64,000 nt of DNA from Mucilaginibacter sp. OK283 (GCF_900110415.1 NZ_FODR01000002.1:496001-560000); one strand, 5' to 3'. Shown: positions 47,233 through 56,788, counted from the first letter of the stretch. Numbers and translations: made by a program. Notes: generated by a model from the sequence alone, not told the origin.

Positions 47233-48177
47233 ATGGAAAAGAATAGCAAAATATATATTGCTGGGCATAAGGGAATGGTTGGTTCGGCCATTACCCGTAA
47301 GCTGCGGAACGAGGGATTTGAAAACCTTATTTTAAAAGGATCAAAAGAACTCGATCTGCGCGATCAGCGCTCGGTATTAGATTTTTTTAAGGCCGAGCAA
47401 CCCGATTATGTTTTTCTTGCAGCGGCTAAAGTTGGTGGTATTGTGGCAAACAACACTTACCGGGCCGATTTTTTGTATGATAACTTAATAATGGAATGCA
47501 ATGTTATTCATTCGGCCTATCTTACTAATGTTAAAAAACTCATGTTTTTAGGTAGTTCATGCATCTATCCTAAACTTGCCCCGCAACCGCTTAGGGAAGA
47601 TTATCTGCTTACCGGCCCGCTTGAAGAAACTAACGAGCCTTACGCGATAGCGAAAATAGCCGGTATTAAAATGTGTGAAACCTATCGCAGCCAATATGGC
47701 TGTAACTACATTAGTGTAATGCCAACAAACTTATATGGCATTGGCGATAATTATCACCCAACCAATTCACACGTATTACCTGCTTTGATCCGTAAGTTTC
47801 ATGAAGCTAAGATCAATGGCGACGAAGCTGTAACCATTTGGGGAACCGGAAGTCCAAAAAGAGAGTTTTTATATGCAGACGACCTTGCCGAGGCCTGTTT
47901 ATTCCTAATGGAAAATTATAACGGGCACGAACTTGTAAACGTAGGAACAGGTGAAGACCTAACCATTGCCGAACTTGCCGGACTTGTAAAAAAGATTATT
48001 GGGTTTGAAGGTGAGTTAAAATTCGACACTTCAAAGCCAGATGGTACGCCACGTAAGTTAATGGATGTTAATAAGCTGCACAGTTTAGGTTGGAAACATC
48101 ATACCAGTCTTGAGGAGGGCATTTTATCGGCTTACAATGATTTTAGTGATAAAAGTAAGATAAACAGCGAGCGATAG
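47233..48177 (+). CDS. fcl: GDP-L-fucose synthase
   Basis: 314 residues from ATG 47233; a TTG at 47215 is the longer alternative. [55 protein letters not shown] (Tyr-Lys pair), [20 protein letters not shown]. Epimerises and reduces the product of Gmd to GDP-L-fucose, which would feed fucose into the EPS. A weak hairpin (48174-48190) follows. Confidence 0.95.
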   Translation: MEKNSKIYIAGHKGMVGSAITRKLRNEGFENLILKGSKELDLRDQRSVLDFFKAEQPDYVFLAAAKVGGIVANNTYRADFLYDNLIMECNVIHSAYLTNVKKLMFLGSSCIYPKLAPQPLREDYLLTGPLEETNEPYAIAKIAGIKMCETYRSQYGCNYISVMPTNLYGIGDNYHPTNSHVLPALIRKFHEAKINGDEAVTIWGTGSPKREFLYADDLAEACLFLMENYNGHELVNVGTGEDLTIAELAGLVKKIIGFEGELKFDTSKPDGTPRKLMDVNKLHSLGWKHHTSLEEGILSAYNDFSDKSKINSER

Positions 48178-48298
48178 GCCCTCCGCCTATAAAGCTGTTT
48201 TAATGGCACCTATGATAACCAAATAATTGACAGTTAAAAGCCATTAATTTATTTTTCGTAGTCTTAATTAACTCCACAGGTAAATAAAATGCCCTACC

Positions 48299-49660
48299 AT
48301 GATTAAAACTGTTACCGCAAAAGTTAATAAATACTTTTCTAAAGGCCATGAACGATCTGTTAAAGTAAAAAAAAACATTGCTTTTGCATTTCTGTTAAAA
48401 GGGGGCAGTATTGCTATAGGGTTAATCCTAATACCACTTACCATTCGTTATGTAAGCGCTACGCAATACGGCATATGGCTCACTTTAAGTTCGGTTATAA
48501 ATTGGTTCAGTTTTTTTGATATAGGGCTTGGCAACGGGCTTAAGAACAAACTTGCCGCATCAAACGCGTTAGGTAATGATGAAGATTCAAAAACTTATGT
48601 GAGTACTACCTATGGTATTTTAACTATAATTTCTGCCTGTGTTTTCTTACTCTTTTTTATTGCAAATTTCTTCATTAATTGGTCGAAGGTTTTAAACTCT
48701 CCCAATATCCCTGGTAGCGATTTTAACCATATAGCCTTAATAGTAGTAGGTTTTTTTTGCTTGCAGTTTGTATTACAGATAATAAATACCGTGCTTACTG
48801 CTTGTTTGGCTACAGCAAAAGTATCGTTGATCCTTTTTTTAGGTCAGTTATCAAGTGTTATCATTATTTATATCCTCACCTTAAAAACAAGCGGCTCTTT
48901 AACCAACCTTGTACTTACATTGGGTGGGGTGCCTTTAATAGTACAGCTTATTGCTAGTATTTGGTTTTATACTACCACTTATAAACGGTTTGCCCCCAGT
49001 ATCAGGAATATAAATTTTAAATATATAAAAGACCTTTTAAATCTTGGGGGTATATTTTTTATCATCCAGATAGGAGCGCTTATTTTATTTCAAACTGATA
49101 ACATTGTAATTACACAAATATTTGGTCCCAAGGAGGTAACCACCTTCAATGTAGCGTATAAACTTTTTGCTGTAGTGGTAATGGCGTTTAGCATTATCAT
49201 GACGCCGTTTTGGAGTGCCTTCACAGATGCATATACCAAAGGCGATATAGATTGGGTGAAAGCCACCCTAAAAAAAATTAAAAAGATATGGCTTGCATTT
49301 TCTATGTTGAGTGTTGTACTTTTTATAATATCTCCTTTTGTTTATAAGATCTGGCTGCACGGAAAAGTGGTGATTCCACTTTCGCTCTCATTTGCTATGA
49401 TGTTGTACGTCATAGCTACGTGTTGGCAAACCATTCACGTTTTCTTTTTAAACGGCATTGGCAAATTACGGCTACAGCTTTATTTGGTTGTCGTAACTTC
49501 TATTATTAACATACCGATAGCCATTTTACTGGGGAAATATATTGGAGTAGCTGGTGTTACTTACTCAAACTTCCTGATGTTTCTCGTGATGGGTTTTCTA
49601 TTTCACGTACAGACAAATAAATTGCTCAATAAAACAGCCACAGGTATCTTTGACAAATAA
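48299..49660 (+). CDS. Wzx-type polysaccharide flippase
   Basis: 453 residues with about 12-14 membrane spans. MATE/MOP-type start: FLLKGGSIAIGLILIPLTIRYVSATQYGIWLTLSSVINWFSFFDIGLGNGLKNKLA. Moves the lipid-linked repeat unit across the inner membrane. Preceded by 121 bases that may hold its own promoter. Last gene of the EPS locus; its 3' end is part of a terminator. Confidence 0.85.
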   Translation: MIKTVTAKVNKYFSKGHERSVKVKKNIAFAFLLKGGSIAIGLILIPLTIRYVSATQYGIWLTLSSVINWFSFFDIGLGNGLKNKLAASNALGNDEDSKTYVSTTYGILTIISACVFLLFFIANFFINWSKVLNSPNIPGSDFNHIALIVVGFFCLQFVLQIINTVLTACLATAKVSLILFLGQLSSVIIIYILTLKTSGSLTNLVLTLGGVPLIVQLIASIWFYTTTYKRFAPSIRNINFKYIKDLLNLGGIFFIIQIGALILFQTDNIVITQIFGPKEVTTFNVAYKLFAVVVMAFSIIMTPFWSAFTDAYTKGDIDWVKATLKKIKKIWLAFSMLSVVLFIISPFVYKIWLHGKVVIPLSLSFAMMLYVIATCWQTIHVFFLNGIGKLRLQLYLVVVTSIINIPIAILLGKYIGVAGVTYSNFLMFLVMGFLFHVQTNKLLNKTATGIFDK

Positions 49661-49678
49661 CAGTGGCTGTTTATTTTG
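49632..49678 (+). terminator. Terminator overlapping the end of the flippase gene
   Basis: Arms 49632-49641 (aaacagccac) and 49663-49672 (gtggctgttt) with T-rich sequence after; the left arm and loop encode the last flippase residues and the stop. Confidence 0.75.
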
Positions 49679-49758
49679 TATTTAATAAGATTAAGAAGTT
49701 TTTTAACGGTAAACTTGATCTTCGTTGGTCCACTAATTTATGCTATGTAATCTTTAAA

Positions 49759-50538
49759 TTAATTCACCTTCAAATACGTTTTCTTATATTCATTTAGTAC
49801 CCGGGTTATTCTGGATGGGTTTCGCCATTCAAACAAGTGGATAAGCCATACAGTAAAACTCAATAAACCTACTGGGGCAACAATGCCCAGGCCAAGTTTG
49901 TTGATATCGGCATCGCGGCTGCTTATTAGGTTAAGGTAATCCTGGCCTGTTCTTGTGTAAAGGTCTTCAGCAAAGCACCAGGCGCCGTCCCTGGCGTTAC
50001 CAAGCGCAAATTGAATTAGGATAGAGTTGTTTTGCGCGTGCAAACCGGCTAATGACATTAAGGGCGATACCTGGTTAAGCTCGTTAATAACCTCATAAGT
50101 GAGGGCCGACAGAATAGTGTTGATAGCATTAAAATCCTTATGTACCTGGGCCAATGGCTGGTTAAAGGCCCGGGCGGTTTCAACTACTGCAACGCCCAAA
50201 TCAAAGTTGATATGCGCGTTCATGCCAATAAGCAGGTGTTGCAGTACCATTTTTCGGGGTTTATTAAATATGCTGAAAGCCAATGCCCATGATGCCGAAG
50301 GTTGCTGTTTTTGTCGCCATTGATGATAGGCCTTAATATAACGGCTTGCAAAAGTAACATCCAGTTGCTCCATTCTTTTGCCATCCTCAAACTCGCCGGC
50401 CAATATACCTTCCTTTACTTTGCAGGTTACTTTGTGGTATAAAGCCGCAAAATATCCCGCCCGGCTGCCGGTTTGTATGGCATCGGCAATGATGGTTTCC
50501 AATTCGGTTATTATTTGATCGATGGTTGTAGCTTGCAT
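49759..50538 (-). CDS. DUF5995 family protein
   Basis: 259 residues, mostly helical. Typical family segments: GRMEQLDVTF-like GKRMEQLDVTFASRYIKAYHQW, LLIGMNAHINFDLGVAVVETA, KDFNAINTILSAL, NARDGAWCFAEDLY. One possible membrane span near residues 218-234 (LGIVAPVGLLSFTVWLIHLF). The family is unstudied; the conserved His and Asp in MNAHINFDLG suggest metal binding (inference). Convergent with the EPS locus. Confidence 0.65.
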   Translation of the reverse strand: MQATTIDQIITELETIIADAIQTGSRAGYFAALYHKVTCKVKEGILAGEFEDGKRMEQLDVTFASRYIKAYHQWRQKQQPSASWALAFSIFNKPRKMVLQHLLIGMNAHINFDLGVAVVETARAFNQPLAQVHKDFNAINTILSALTYEVINELNQVSPLMSLAGLHAQNNSILIQFALGNARDGAWCFAEDLYTRTGQDYLNLISSRDADINKLGLGIVAPVGLLSFTVWLIHLFEWRNPSRITRVLNEYKKTYLKVN

Positions 50539-50663
50539 AGGATTGTATCCGTAAGTTTAGGCAGGTAATTAAACTTAAAGATAGCGCAATAAACCGCATG
50601 AACAATACGTGGTTCAATTACTTTTTGGCCGATATCAGGATATTTTTTTTCGTGGGCTGTAAC

Positions 50664-51659
50664 CTACATAAATTTCTTCCACCAGGCTGAGTTGTAAGCG
50701 CCTTTAACTTCGGTGGGCTTACCGGGTTCAGGTACAAAAAGATCTATCTTTTTATCTTTGGCAAACTGCTCCAAACGTTCAACCGGCTCATACCAGGCGT
50801 GGGGGGCCAGGTTAAACGTGCCGTAGTGTATGGGCATCATGAGCTTGCCTTTGAGGGCTATGTGGGCGTTTGAAGCATGATCGGGGCCCATATGGATATC
50901 CGGCCAATATTTTCCGTAGGCACCTACCTCAAGCATCGTTAAATCAAACGGGCCAAAGGCCTCGCCAATCTCGGCAAAACTTGGCGACCAACCCGAATCG
51001 GCGCCAAAATAAATATTATGTTTTGGGCCTTTTATTACAAAGCTTGCCCAAAGGGTTTCGTTACGGTTTACCACGCCGCGGCCCGAAAAATGCCTTGACG
51101 GGGTGGAGGTAGTAACAACCTGGTTACCTATCAGCACACTATCGCCCCAGTCCATCTCAAATACAAAATTTTTAAGTATTCCCCATTTTTCAAGATACTG
51201 GCCTACACCAACCGAGCAGTAAAAAGGAATTGATGAGTCTGTAAAAAATTTAATAGTATCCTTATCCAGGTGATCGTAATGGTCATGCGATAGCAGCACA
51301 GCATCCAGCGGTGGCAAATCTTGTAAAGCAATAGCCGGTTTAAAAAAGCGCTTCGGGCCGAAATGTTTGGAGAAAGATACCCTATCGCCCCAAACCGGAT
51401 CGGTAAGAATGCGTTTGCCGTCAATTTCAATTAATATGCTGGAGTGGCCAACCCAGGTAATGCGCAGGCCACTTTTGGGCGCGTCATTAAAAATAGTAAC
51501 GTCGGTTTTAAAGGGGCCAATCGGTTTTCTGGGCGAGTTTTCGGCTTTATTGCCTATATATTCGCATAAAATGGGAATCATTTTTCCAAAACCGGCCTCG
51601 TCGGTAGGAATAACGTTGATATATTTTTTTGCTTTTTTGCGGGATCCTTCTAAACTCAT
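50664..51659 (-). CDS. MBL-fold metallo-hydrolase (UlaG/NAPE-PLD-like)
   Basis: 331 residues. WVGHSSILIEIDGKRILTDPVWGDR, then AVLLSHDHYDHLD (HxHxDH), STPSRHFSGRG, FGADSGWSPSFAEIGEAFGPFDLTMLEVGAYG, and MPIHYGTFNL with the last His. Full set of two-metal ligands. This subfamily contains phosphodiesterase or lactonase-like enzymes, including NAPE-PLD relatives; substrate unknown. No signal peptide. Single gene. Confidence 0.85.
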   Translation of the reverse strand: MSLEGSRKKAKKYINVIPTDEAGFGKMIPILCEYIGNKAENSPRKPIGPFKTDVTIFNDAPKSGLRITWVGHSSILIEIDGKRILTDPVWGDRVSFSKHFGPKRFFKPAIALQDLPPLDAVLLSHDHYDHLDKDTIKFFTDSSIPFYCSVGVGQYLEKWGILKNFVFEMDWGDSVLIGNQVVTTSTPSRHFSGRGVVNRNETLWASFVIKGPKHNIYFGADSGWSPSFAEIGEAFGPFDLTMLEVGAYGKYWPDIHMGPDHASNAHIALKGKLMMPIHYGTFNLAPHAWYEPVERLEQFAKDKKIDLFVPEPGKPTEVKGAYNSAWWKKFM

Positions 51660-51737
51660 CTAAGCAATAATAATACTTATACTGGGTGTGTGACAGCTTT
51701 AACACAAAAAAGTTACGATAGATTGTTGCCGCCGGTT

Positions 51738-52568
51738 TTATTTACTTAAAAATGATATTGCTGTATCACAAAATGTAACCAGCGATGCCGGCAAAACATC
51801 GCTTAAATAAGGGTGGGCACCGCCAAAGGTATGATCTCCGCCAGGCAAAATAAAAAATTCAGCGTCGGGATGCACGCCATATAGTTCTTCGGCGTGGTCT
51901 AGCGGAACAGTAGGGTCTGCATCGCCATGCATCAATAGCCAGGGCTGTTTAACTTTCGCTGCCTGCGCCAATATATCCAGGCGTTTAGGATATTTATCCA
52001 GATCGCCCAGCAGGGTTGATTTTAAGGGCATTTGTTGGCCTGTGCGCTTATTGGGCATGTAAATAATGCCCTGTAGTCGCCATTGTATCTCAATTTCTTC
52101 GGGCCAAAGGTTATAAAAGCTTGATATGGAAGCCATAGTAACCAGCTTTTTTATCCGGCTATCCTCGGCTGATTTAATGATACTGATACCGCCACCCATG
52201 CTGTGGCCAATAAGGTAAACCCCACGGGCTGCCGCCATGCCCGATCCGCTACAGGCAAAATCAATAATGGTATCCAGATCTTCCAGCTCTATCGAAAATG
52301 TATTGTCGCTAAAGGCTATCAGGTCGGTAAAATCAAGCGGGTTATCGGACGTGGTGCCGTTGTGCGAAAAATTGAACTTCAGGTATTTGAAACCAGCGTT
52401 GGCAAAGTAGCCAGCTACTAAATTATGCGTGCCCCAGTCTTTAAAACCTTTAAAGCCATGTGCGAAGATAACTATAGGTGCGTCTTTAAAAGCGTTATTG
52501 TAAGTTACGTCTATCAGCATGGGGCGGCCTTTAGCGCCTGGGAGGGTGTAAGTATCTTTACGGATCAT
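51738..52568 (-). CDS. Alpha/beta hydrolase
   Basis: 276 residues. VIFAHGFKGFKDWG (oxyanion region), GHSMGGG with the nucleophile Ser, MHGDADPTVPL with Asp and PGGDHTFGG with His: a complete catalytic triad. Probably a cytosolic esterase or peptidase-like hydrolase of the dienelactone-hydrolase-like group. Follows the RDD gene by five bases, in the GNAT-nitrilase operon. Confidence 0.85.
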   Translation of the reverse strand: MIRKDTYTLPGAKGRPMLIDVTYNNAFKDAPIVIFAHGFKGFKDWGTHNLVAGYFANAGFKYLKFNFSHNGTTSDNPLDFTDLIAFSDNTFSIELEDLDTIIDFACSGSGMAAARGVYLIGHSMGGGISIIKSAEDSRIKKLVTMASISSFYNLWPEEIEIQWRLQGIIYMPNKRTGQQMPLKSTLLGDLDKYPKRLDILAQAAKVKQPWLLMHGDADPTVPLDHAEELYGVHPDAEFFILPGGDHTFGGAHPYLSDVLPASLVTFCDTAISFLSK

Positions 52569-52573
52569 GGGGG

Positions 52574-53023
52574 TTAAAATATCACCTCGGTTACAGTTAT
52601 ATCGCTTGCTTTTACTACCAGGGTATTTGCTAAAAGGTCGCCTATGCGCTGGTGCTTTTCTGTTTTTGAAATGCAGATTATTGCCGGTATTCCGTACATC
52701 ATGATATCTATCGGGTCACAAATGCGGCGTTTAAGTGCATCTATAATTGTTATTTTAGCCCCGCCGCTTGTAACAACTTTAAGTTTGCATATATCATGGC
52801 CCGGTGTTCCGTTCAAGGCTTCAATGACTACAAAATATAAAAACCAAACCAGGAATATAGGCAGGGCCATCAATCCGGTAACGGTCATATTGTCGGGCCG
52901 GGTAGATTCATCGAAAGCATAAATGTATCCAAAGTAAAAAATGCCATAAATGCTGTAGTCAATTAAAGTAGCAAATATGCGTAATTTGATATAGGCCCGG
53001 GGAATAACCGTAGTTACTTTCAT
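52574..53023 (-). CDS. RDD-family membrane protein
   Basis: 149 residues. ATLIDYSIYGIFYFGYIY (first span with the Arg/Asp pattern RxxAxxxD), LPIFLVWFLYFVVIEALNG, GTPGHDICKLKVVTSGG, and KRRICDPIDIMMYGIPAIICISKTEKHQRIGDLLANTLVV. Three or so membrane spans; the RDD function is unclear in general. In the middle of the hydrolase operon. Confidence 0.8.
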   Translation of the reverse strand: MKVTTVIPRAYIKLRIFATLIDYSIYGIFYFGYIYAFDESTRPDNMTVTGLMALPIFLVWFLYFVVIEALNGTPGHDICKLKVVTSGGAKITIIDALKRRICDPIDIMMYGIPAIICISKTEKHQRIGDLLANTLVVKASDITVTEVIF

Positions 53024-53032
53024 TATTCAATA

Positions 53033-54559
53033 CTACACTTTTTTCCCGTTAAAAGTAATATTATACAAATCAGTCCTGCGGTCTTTCAAATTTTGTACGC
53101 TGCCGTATTCATGCAGCTCGTCCAGCAGTGAAAGGTCTACGTCGGCTATTACAATCATTTCGCTGTTTGGTGTAGCTTCGGATTGAATTCCGTTGGTAGG
53201 GAAGCCAAAATCCGACGGTGTAAATACCGCCGACTGCGCATAGCTGATGCCCATATTATTTACATTGGGCAGGTTGCCCACGCAGCCCGCGATGGCCACA
53301 TAACATTCATTCTCAACCGCCCGTGCCTGCGAACAAAACTTAACCCGGTTATAGCCATTTTGGGTATCGGTTAAAAATGGTACAAACAGGATCTGCATAT
53401 CCTGGCTGGCCAGTATCCGTGATAACTCCGGGAATTCCACATCGTAGCAAATCAGGATACCTATTTTACCGGCGTCGGTTTCAAATACCCTAACCTCATC
53501 GCCGCCGCGGATACCCCATGAGCTGATCTCGGAAGGGGTAGGGTGAATCTTATAAACCTCTTCCATACTGCCATTACGCCTGAAGAGGTACGATACATTG
53601 TATAACGAATCTTCAAAAATGGTAGGCATACTGCCGGCTATGATGTTCACATTATATGATACCGCCAGCTTTGAAAATTCTTCGATGATAGGCTGGGTAT
53701 ATTTAGCTAGTTCACGCATGGCTTTGGCGCTGTCCATGTGGTTGTAATCGGCCATTAAAGGAGTGCCAAATAACTCTGGGAACAGTATAAAATCTGCCTG
53801 GTAATCGCTTACAGCATCTACAAAGTATTCTGCATGCTTTAATAGTTCGCTGATGTTATTGTACGGGCGCATCTGCCACTGTACCAGGCCAATGCGCACT
53901 ACAGTTTTTTGGTTGATAGCGCTGCTGATTTCCTCGTAATACACATTGTTCCACTCTATTAACGTAGCAAAGCCCTTGCTGCGGCTGTCTTCGGGCAGGT
54001 AATTACGCAGCACTTTACGCACGTGAAAATCATTGGCCAGCTGGAAAGATAGGGTAGGGTCATATATCTCTTTATACTTAACCTTATCAATATATTGGCG
54101 GGGGGTAAGATCATTCTGGAATTTTTGATAATTGGGTATCCGGCCACCTGCAATAATACTTTTCAGGTTCAGTTTTTCGCACAAGGCCTTGCGGGCATCA
54201 TAAAGGCGACGGGCCAGGCGCAAGCCGCGGTAGTTTGGGTGAATAAATACATCTATTCCGTATAAAACATCACCTTTATCTGTGTGGGTTTTAAAGGTAC
54301 TATCGCCGGTAATTTGTTTGTAGGTATGGTTATCGCCAAATTTTTGATAGTCGACTATAATGGCCAACGCACAACCTACCACCACATCGTTCACGGTTAC
54401 ACAAATTTGCCCTTCGGGGAATATTTTGATGAGCTTTTTAATGGAATTGGCATCCCAATAATCCTCGTCCATATCCATGTATGCCGATTTCATCGACTTT
54501 TTTAATTCCTGGTAATCCTGTACTTCCAGGTTACGCATTTCAACACTTTGCAAATCCAT
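53033..54559 (-). CDS. GNAT acetyltransferase - carbon-nitrogen hydrolase fusion
   Basis: 508 residues. N-terminal GNAT domain (about 1-210): VDVFIHPNYRGLRLARRLYDARKALCEKLNLK with the acetyl-CoA loop RGLRLARRL. C-terminal nitrilase-type domain (about 222-505): ADFILFPELFG (catalytic Glu), YKIHPTPSE (catalytic Lys), GILICYDVEFPELSRIL (catalytic Cys). All three catalytic residues are present. Such fusions occur widely but their substrate is not known; the nitrilase half may be an amidase acting on a product of the GNAT half. First gene of the three-gene operon. Confidence 0.85.
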   Translation of the reverse strand: MDLQSVEMRNLEVQDYQELKKSMKSAYMDMDEDYWDANSIKKLIKIFPEGQICVTVNDVVVGCALAIIVDYQKFGDNHTYKQITGDSTFKTHTDKGDVLYGIDVFIHPNYRGLRLARRLYDARKALCEKLNLKSIIAGGRIPNYQKFQNDLTPRQYIDKVKYKEIYDPTLSFQLANDFHVRKVLRNYLPEDSRSKGFATLIEWNNVYYEEISSAINQKTVVRIGLVQWQMRPYNNISELLKHAEYFVDAVSDYQADFILFPELFGTPLMADYNHMDSAKAMRELAKYTQPIIEEFSKLAVSYNVNIIAGSMPTIFEDSLYNVSYLFRRNGSMEEVYKIHPTPSEISSWGIRGGDEVRVFETDAGKIGILICYDVEFPELSRILASQDMQILFVPFLTDTQNGYNRVKFCSQARAVENECYVAIAGCVGNLPNVNNMGISYAQSAVFTPSDFGFPTNGIQSEATPNSEMIVIADVDLSLLDELHEYGSVQNLKDRRTDLYNITFNGKKV

Positions 54560-54634
54560 ATTGTACTTTTAAGATGCTGTATCCTTAAATAAAAAACCCG
54601 GTGATTTGTTTTGCCCTTAAATAAGCCTTTGATG

Positions 54635-55009
54635 TTAATTCTTCCTGTGCCACCATACCCACAGCATCAATACCGGTTGTAAAATTAAGCGAAGCCAGGC
54701 AATAAGTGGTGTTACGGTTATGTTACCTAATTTAAAAGGAGCATCAAAAAGCATTTGGATATGAACCGGTAAAAACGCTGCCAGCATCAGTACAACGCCA
54801 TATACCGCCCAGGGCCTTGTCTGGGGCCGTATCAGCAGGGGCGCGAATGATATTTCTGCTACCCCGGCAATAATATTCATTAAAACGGGGAAGGGTATAT
54901 AATGCGGAATGATATGTATGTAAGATTCGGGATTTATGAAATGATTAATGCCCGCAAATGCATAACCAACCACCAATATGAACAGGCTAACCTTTTTCAA
55001 TAAATGCAT
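54635..55009 (-). CDS. DoxX-family membrane protein
   Basis: 124 residues with four predicted spans: KVSLFILVVGYAFAGINHF, PFPVLMNIIAGVAEISFAPLLI, WAVYGVVLMLAAFLPVHIQML, LIAWLRLILQPVLMLWVWW. The GxxH motif (AGINHF) near the first span is typical of DoxX/MauE-like proteins. Role unknown. Divergent from hemA. Confidence 0.7.
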   Translation of the reverse strand: MHLLKKVSLFILVVGYAFAGINHFINPESYIHIIPHYIPFPVLMNIIAGVAEISFAPLLIRPQTRPWAVYGVVLMLAAFLPVHIQMLFDAPFKLGNITVTPLIAWLRLILQPVLMLWVWWHRKN

Positions 55010-55125
55010 TTGTCAATATACATAATTTTGCCAGGTATTGTTTTAAGCAGTTTTTATGTGGTTTTTGCGTCATTTCGGCTAATTTATAACCATTCTAAAT
55101 ACCTCTGTTTGACAAAGTGTTGACA

Positions 55126-55153
55126 TTGCATCCCTTTTATAGTGATATTTTTG
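55126..55153 (+). promoter_or_regulatory. hemA promoter candidate
   Basis: TTG at 55126-55128, 17 bases, TATTTTTG at 55146-55153 (exact TAnnTTTG). The start codon follows 22 bases later, so the leader would be about 15 bases. Confidence 0.5.
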
Positions 55154-55175
55154 TTCGGTCAAATTTAAAACTGCT

Positions 55176-56402
55176 TTGAAGTATTTAAAGGTTATTGCTT
55201 TTACACACAAACAGATTGAACTGAAGGAAATAGGAAGATTGGTGGTTTGCCAGGAAAATCTGACTGAAAAGCTTCAACAGGTTAAAACTCAATTTGGAAT
55301 ACCGGAAATATTCTATCTGGCTACATGTAACCGTGTGGAATTTGTTATGACTACTCCGCAAGTAGTTGATAAGGACTTTGCCAAACGTTTCATCGAAGCG
55401 TTTAACACCGAACTTTGTGAACACTCCCTGAGTACCTTCATGGATGGCGCTTCTATTTATGAAGACCAGGAAGCTATGGTGCACCTGCTGCGTACTTCAT
55501 GCTCGTTAGAGAGTTTGATAGTTGGTGAAAAGGAGATACTGGCCCAGTTGCGCAAAGCATATGAACACTGTAAAGAAGCCGGACTTACCGGTGACGGCCT
55601 GCGTATGATTATGAACTGTGTGGTTAAAACAGCCAAGGAAGTTTATACCCATACCAATATTTCAAAAAACCCTATTTCGGTTGTCTCGTTAGCTTATCGT
55701 AAGCTTAAAGATTTAAACCTTTGCTCAAATGCCCGTGTGTTGATTATCGGCGCCGGCGAAACCAACCGAAATTTATCTAAATACCTGCAAAAGCATAAGT
55801 TCAGTAACTTCGCGGTTTTTAACAGGACTGTTTCGAAGGCGGCTGAACTGGCCAGAGACCTTGGCGGCGAGGCATTTGACCTGGAAGCACTTAAAACATA
55901 CAATAAAGGCTTTGACGCTATTATCACCTGTACGTCGGCAGTTGAGCCTATCATCACCACCGAAATTTACCAATCGCTGCTCAACGGCGAAACCGGCAAG
56001 AAAACTATCGTCGATCTTGCCATCCCTAATGATACCGCTCCCGAAGTTTTAGAGCAATTCCCGGTTAACTTTATCGAAGTACATTCATTAAACGAAGTTG
56101 CCAAACGTAACCTTCAGGAGCGCTACCACGAACTGGTACACGCCGAAGGTATTATTGAACAAAATATAGCGGAGTTTTTAACCCAACTGAAACAACGCCG
56201 TATTGAAGTGGCCATGCGCCAGGTGCCCGAAAAGATAAAAGAGATTCGCAACACGGCCATCAATTCTGTTTTTGCTGATGAAGTACAAAGCATGGATCAG
56301 CAATCGCGCGACATCCTGGAAAAAGTGATTAACTACATGGAGAAGAAATATATCAGTGTGCCCATGGTTATGGCTAAGGATATATTGATTAATGAAAATT
56401 GA
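55176..56402 (+). CDS. hemA: Glutamyl-tRNA reductase
   Basis: 408 residues from TTG 55176 (MKYLKVIAFTHKQIEL). YLATCNRVEF with the catalytic Cys at residue 51, SLESLIVGEKEILAQLRKAYE, NADPH loop LIIGAGETNRNLSKYL, and the C-terminal dimerisation helices (EVAMRQVPEKIKEIRN). First committed step of haem/tetrapyrrole synthesis from Glu-tRNA. The haem genes hemE and hemJ lie 6 kb downstream on the other strand. Confidence 0.95.
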   Translation: MKYLKVIAFTHKQIELKEIGRLVVCQENLTEKLQQVKTQFGIPEIFYLATCNRVEFVMTTPQVVDKDFAKRFIEAFNTELCEHSLSTFMDGASIYEDQEAMVHLLRTSCSLESLIVGEKEILAQLRKAYEHCKEAGLTGDGLRMIMNCVVKTAKEVYTHTNISKNPISVVSLAYRKLKDLNLCSNARVLIIGAGETNRNLSKYLQKHKFSNFAVFNRTVSKAAELARDLGGEAFDLEALKTYNKGFDAIITCTSAVEPIITTEIYQSLLNGETGKKTIVDLAIPNDTAPEVLEQFPVNFIEVHSLNEVAKRNLQERYHELVHAEGIIEQNIAEFLTQLKQRRIEVAMRQVPEKIKEIRNTAINSVFADEVQSMDQQSRDILEKVINYMEKKYISVPMVMAKDILINEN

Positions 56403-56536
56403 TTTAATTTTTTCATTGCTGCCGCGGGTTTAACGAAGTGCAACCTGTTGTAATCATAAATTAAGCTTCCAGCTTAATTTTACTCGATTTTTTATAGAAA
56501 AATCAATAAGCATCAAATCAAATTGATATTCATAAT

Positions 56537-56561
56537 AAAAGCCGGATAAATCCAGCCTTTT
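56537..56561. terminator. Bidirectional terminator between hemA and the 52-aa gene
   Basis: aaaagccgga (56537-56546) pairs with tccagcctttt (56551-56561) with one mismatch; A run on one side and T run on the other, suitable for both strands. Other small hairpins (about 56458-56500) precede it. Confidence 0.6.
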
Positions 56562-56582
56562 ATTTATCGATCTAAAATGTCA

Positions 56583-56741
56583 TTATTTTTTACTCTCAGG
56601 TAATACTATTTTACTAACGGCTATCTTAGCCTCTTCCGCTTTTTTTACAAAAAAAGGATCATTAGCATGACTTTTAATATTGTTGCTTAAAATCGCACCT
56701 CTGTAACCTTTTTGGGTACTCGCTTTTTTTTCTGTTGCCAT
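56583..56741 (-). CDS. Small basic protein of unknown function, 52 aa
   Basis: Translation starts MATEKKASTQKGYRGAILSN, continues with NIKSHANDPFFVKKAEEAKI and ends with AVSKIVLPESKK. Lys-rich (11 of 52), no Cys, no membrane span; predicted N-terminal basic loop and a C-terminal helix. Reasons to believe it: an AGGAGG SD five bases before the ATG, a TAAATTTG -7 box and a TTG -33 box in front, and a terminator after it. I know no family for it. Its SD is as strong as those of rpsU and hpf, which suggests a link to ribosome state (inference). Confidence 0.7.
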   Translation of the reverse strand: MATEKKASTQKGYRGAILSNNIKSHANDPFFVKKAEEAKIAVSKIVLPESKK

Positions 56742-56746
56742 AATTA

Positions 56747-56788
56747 CCTCCTCTATTCAAATTTACAGTTCCATTTTCTTTTCACCAA
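56747..56788 (-). promoter_or_regulatory. Promoter and SD of the 52-aa gene
   Basis: On the minus strand: TTG (56788-56786), 20 bases, TAAATTTG (56765-56758), then AGGAGG (56752-56747) and the ATG at 56741. The SD lies almost at the expected transcription start, so the leader is very short (about 10-15 bases). Confidence 0.6.
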
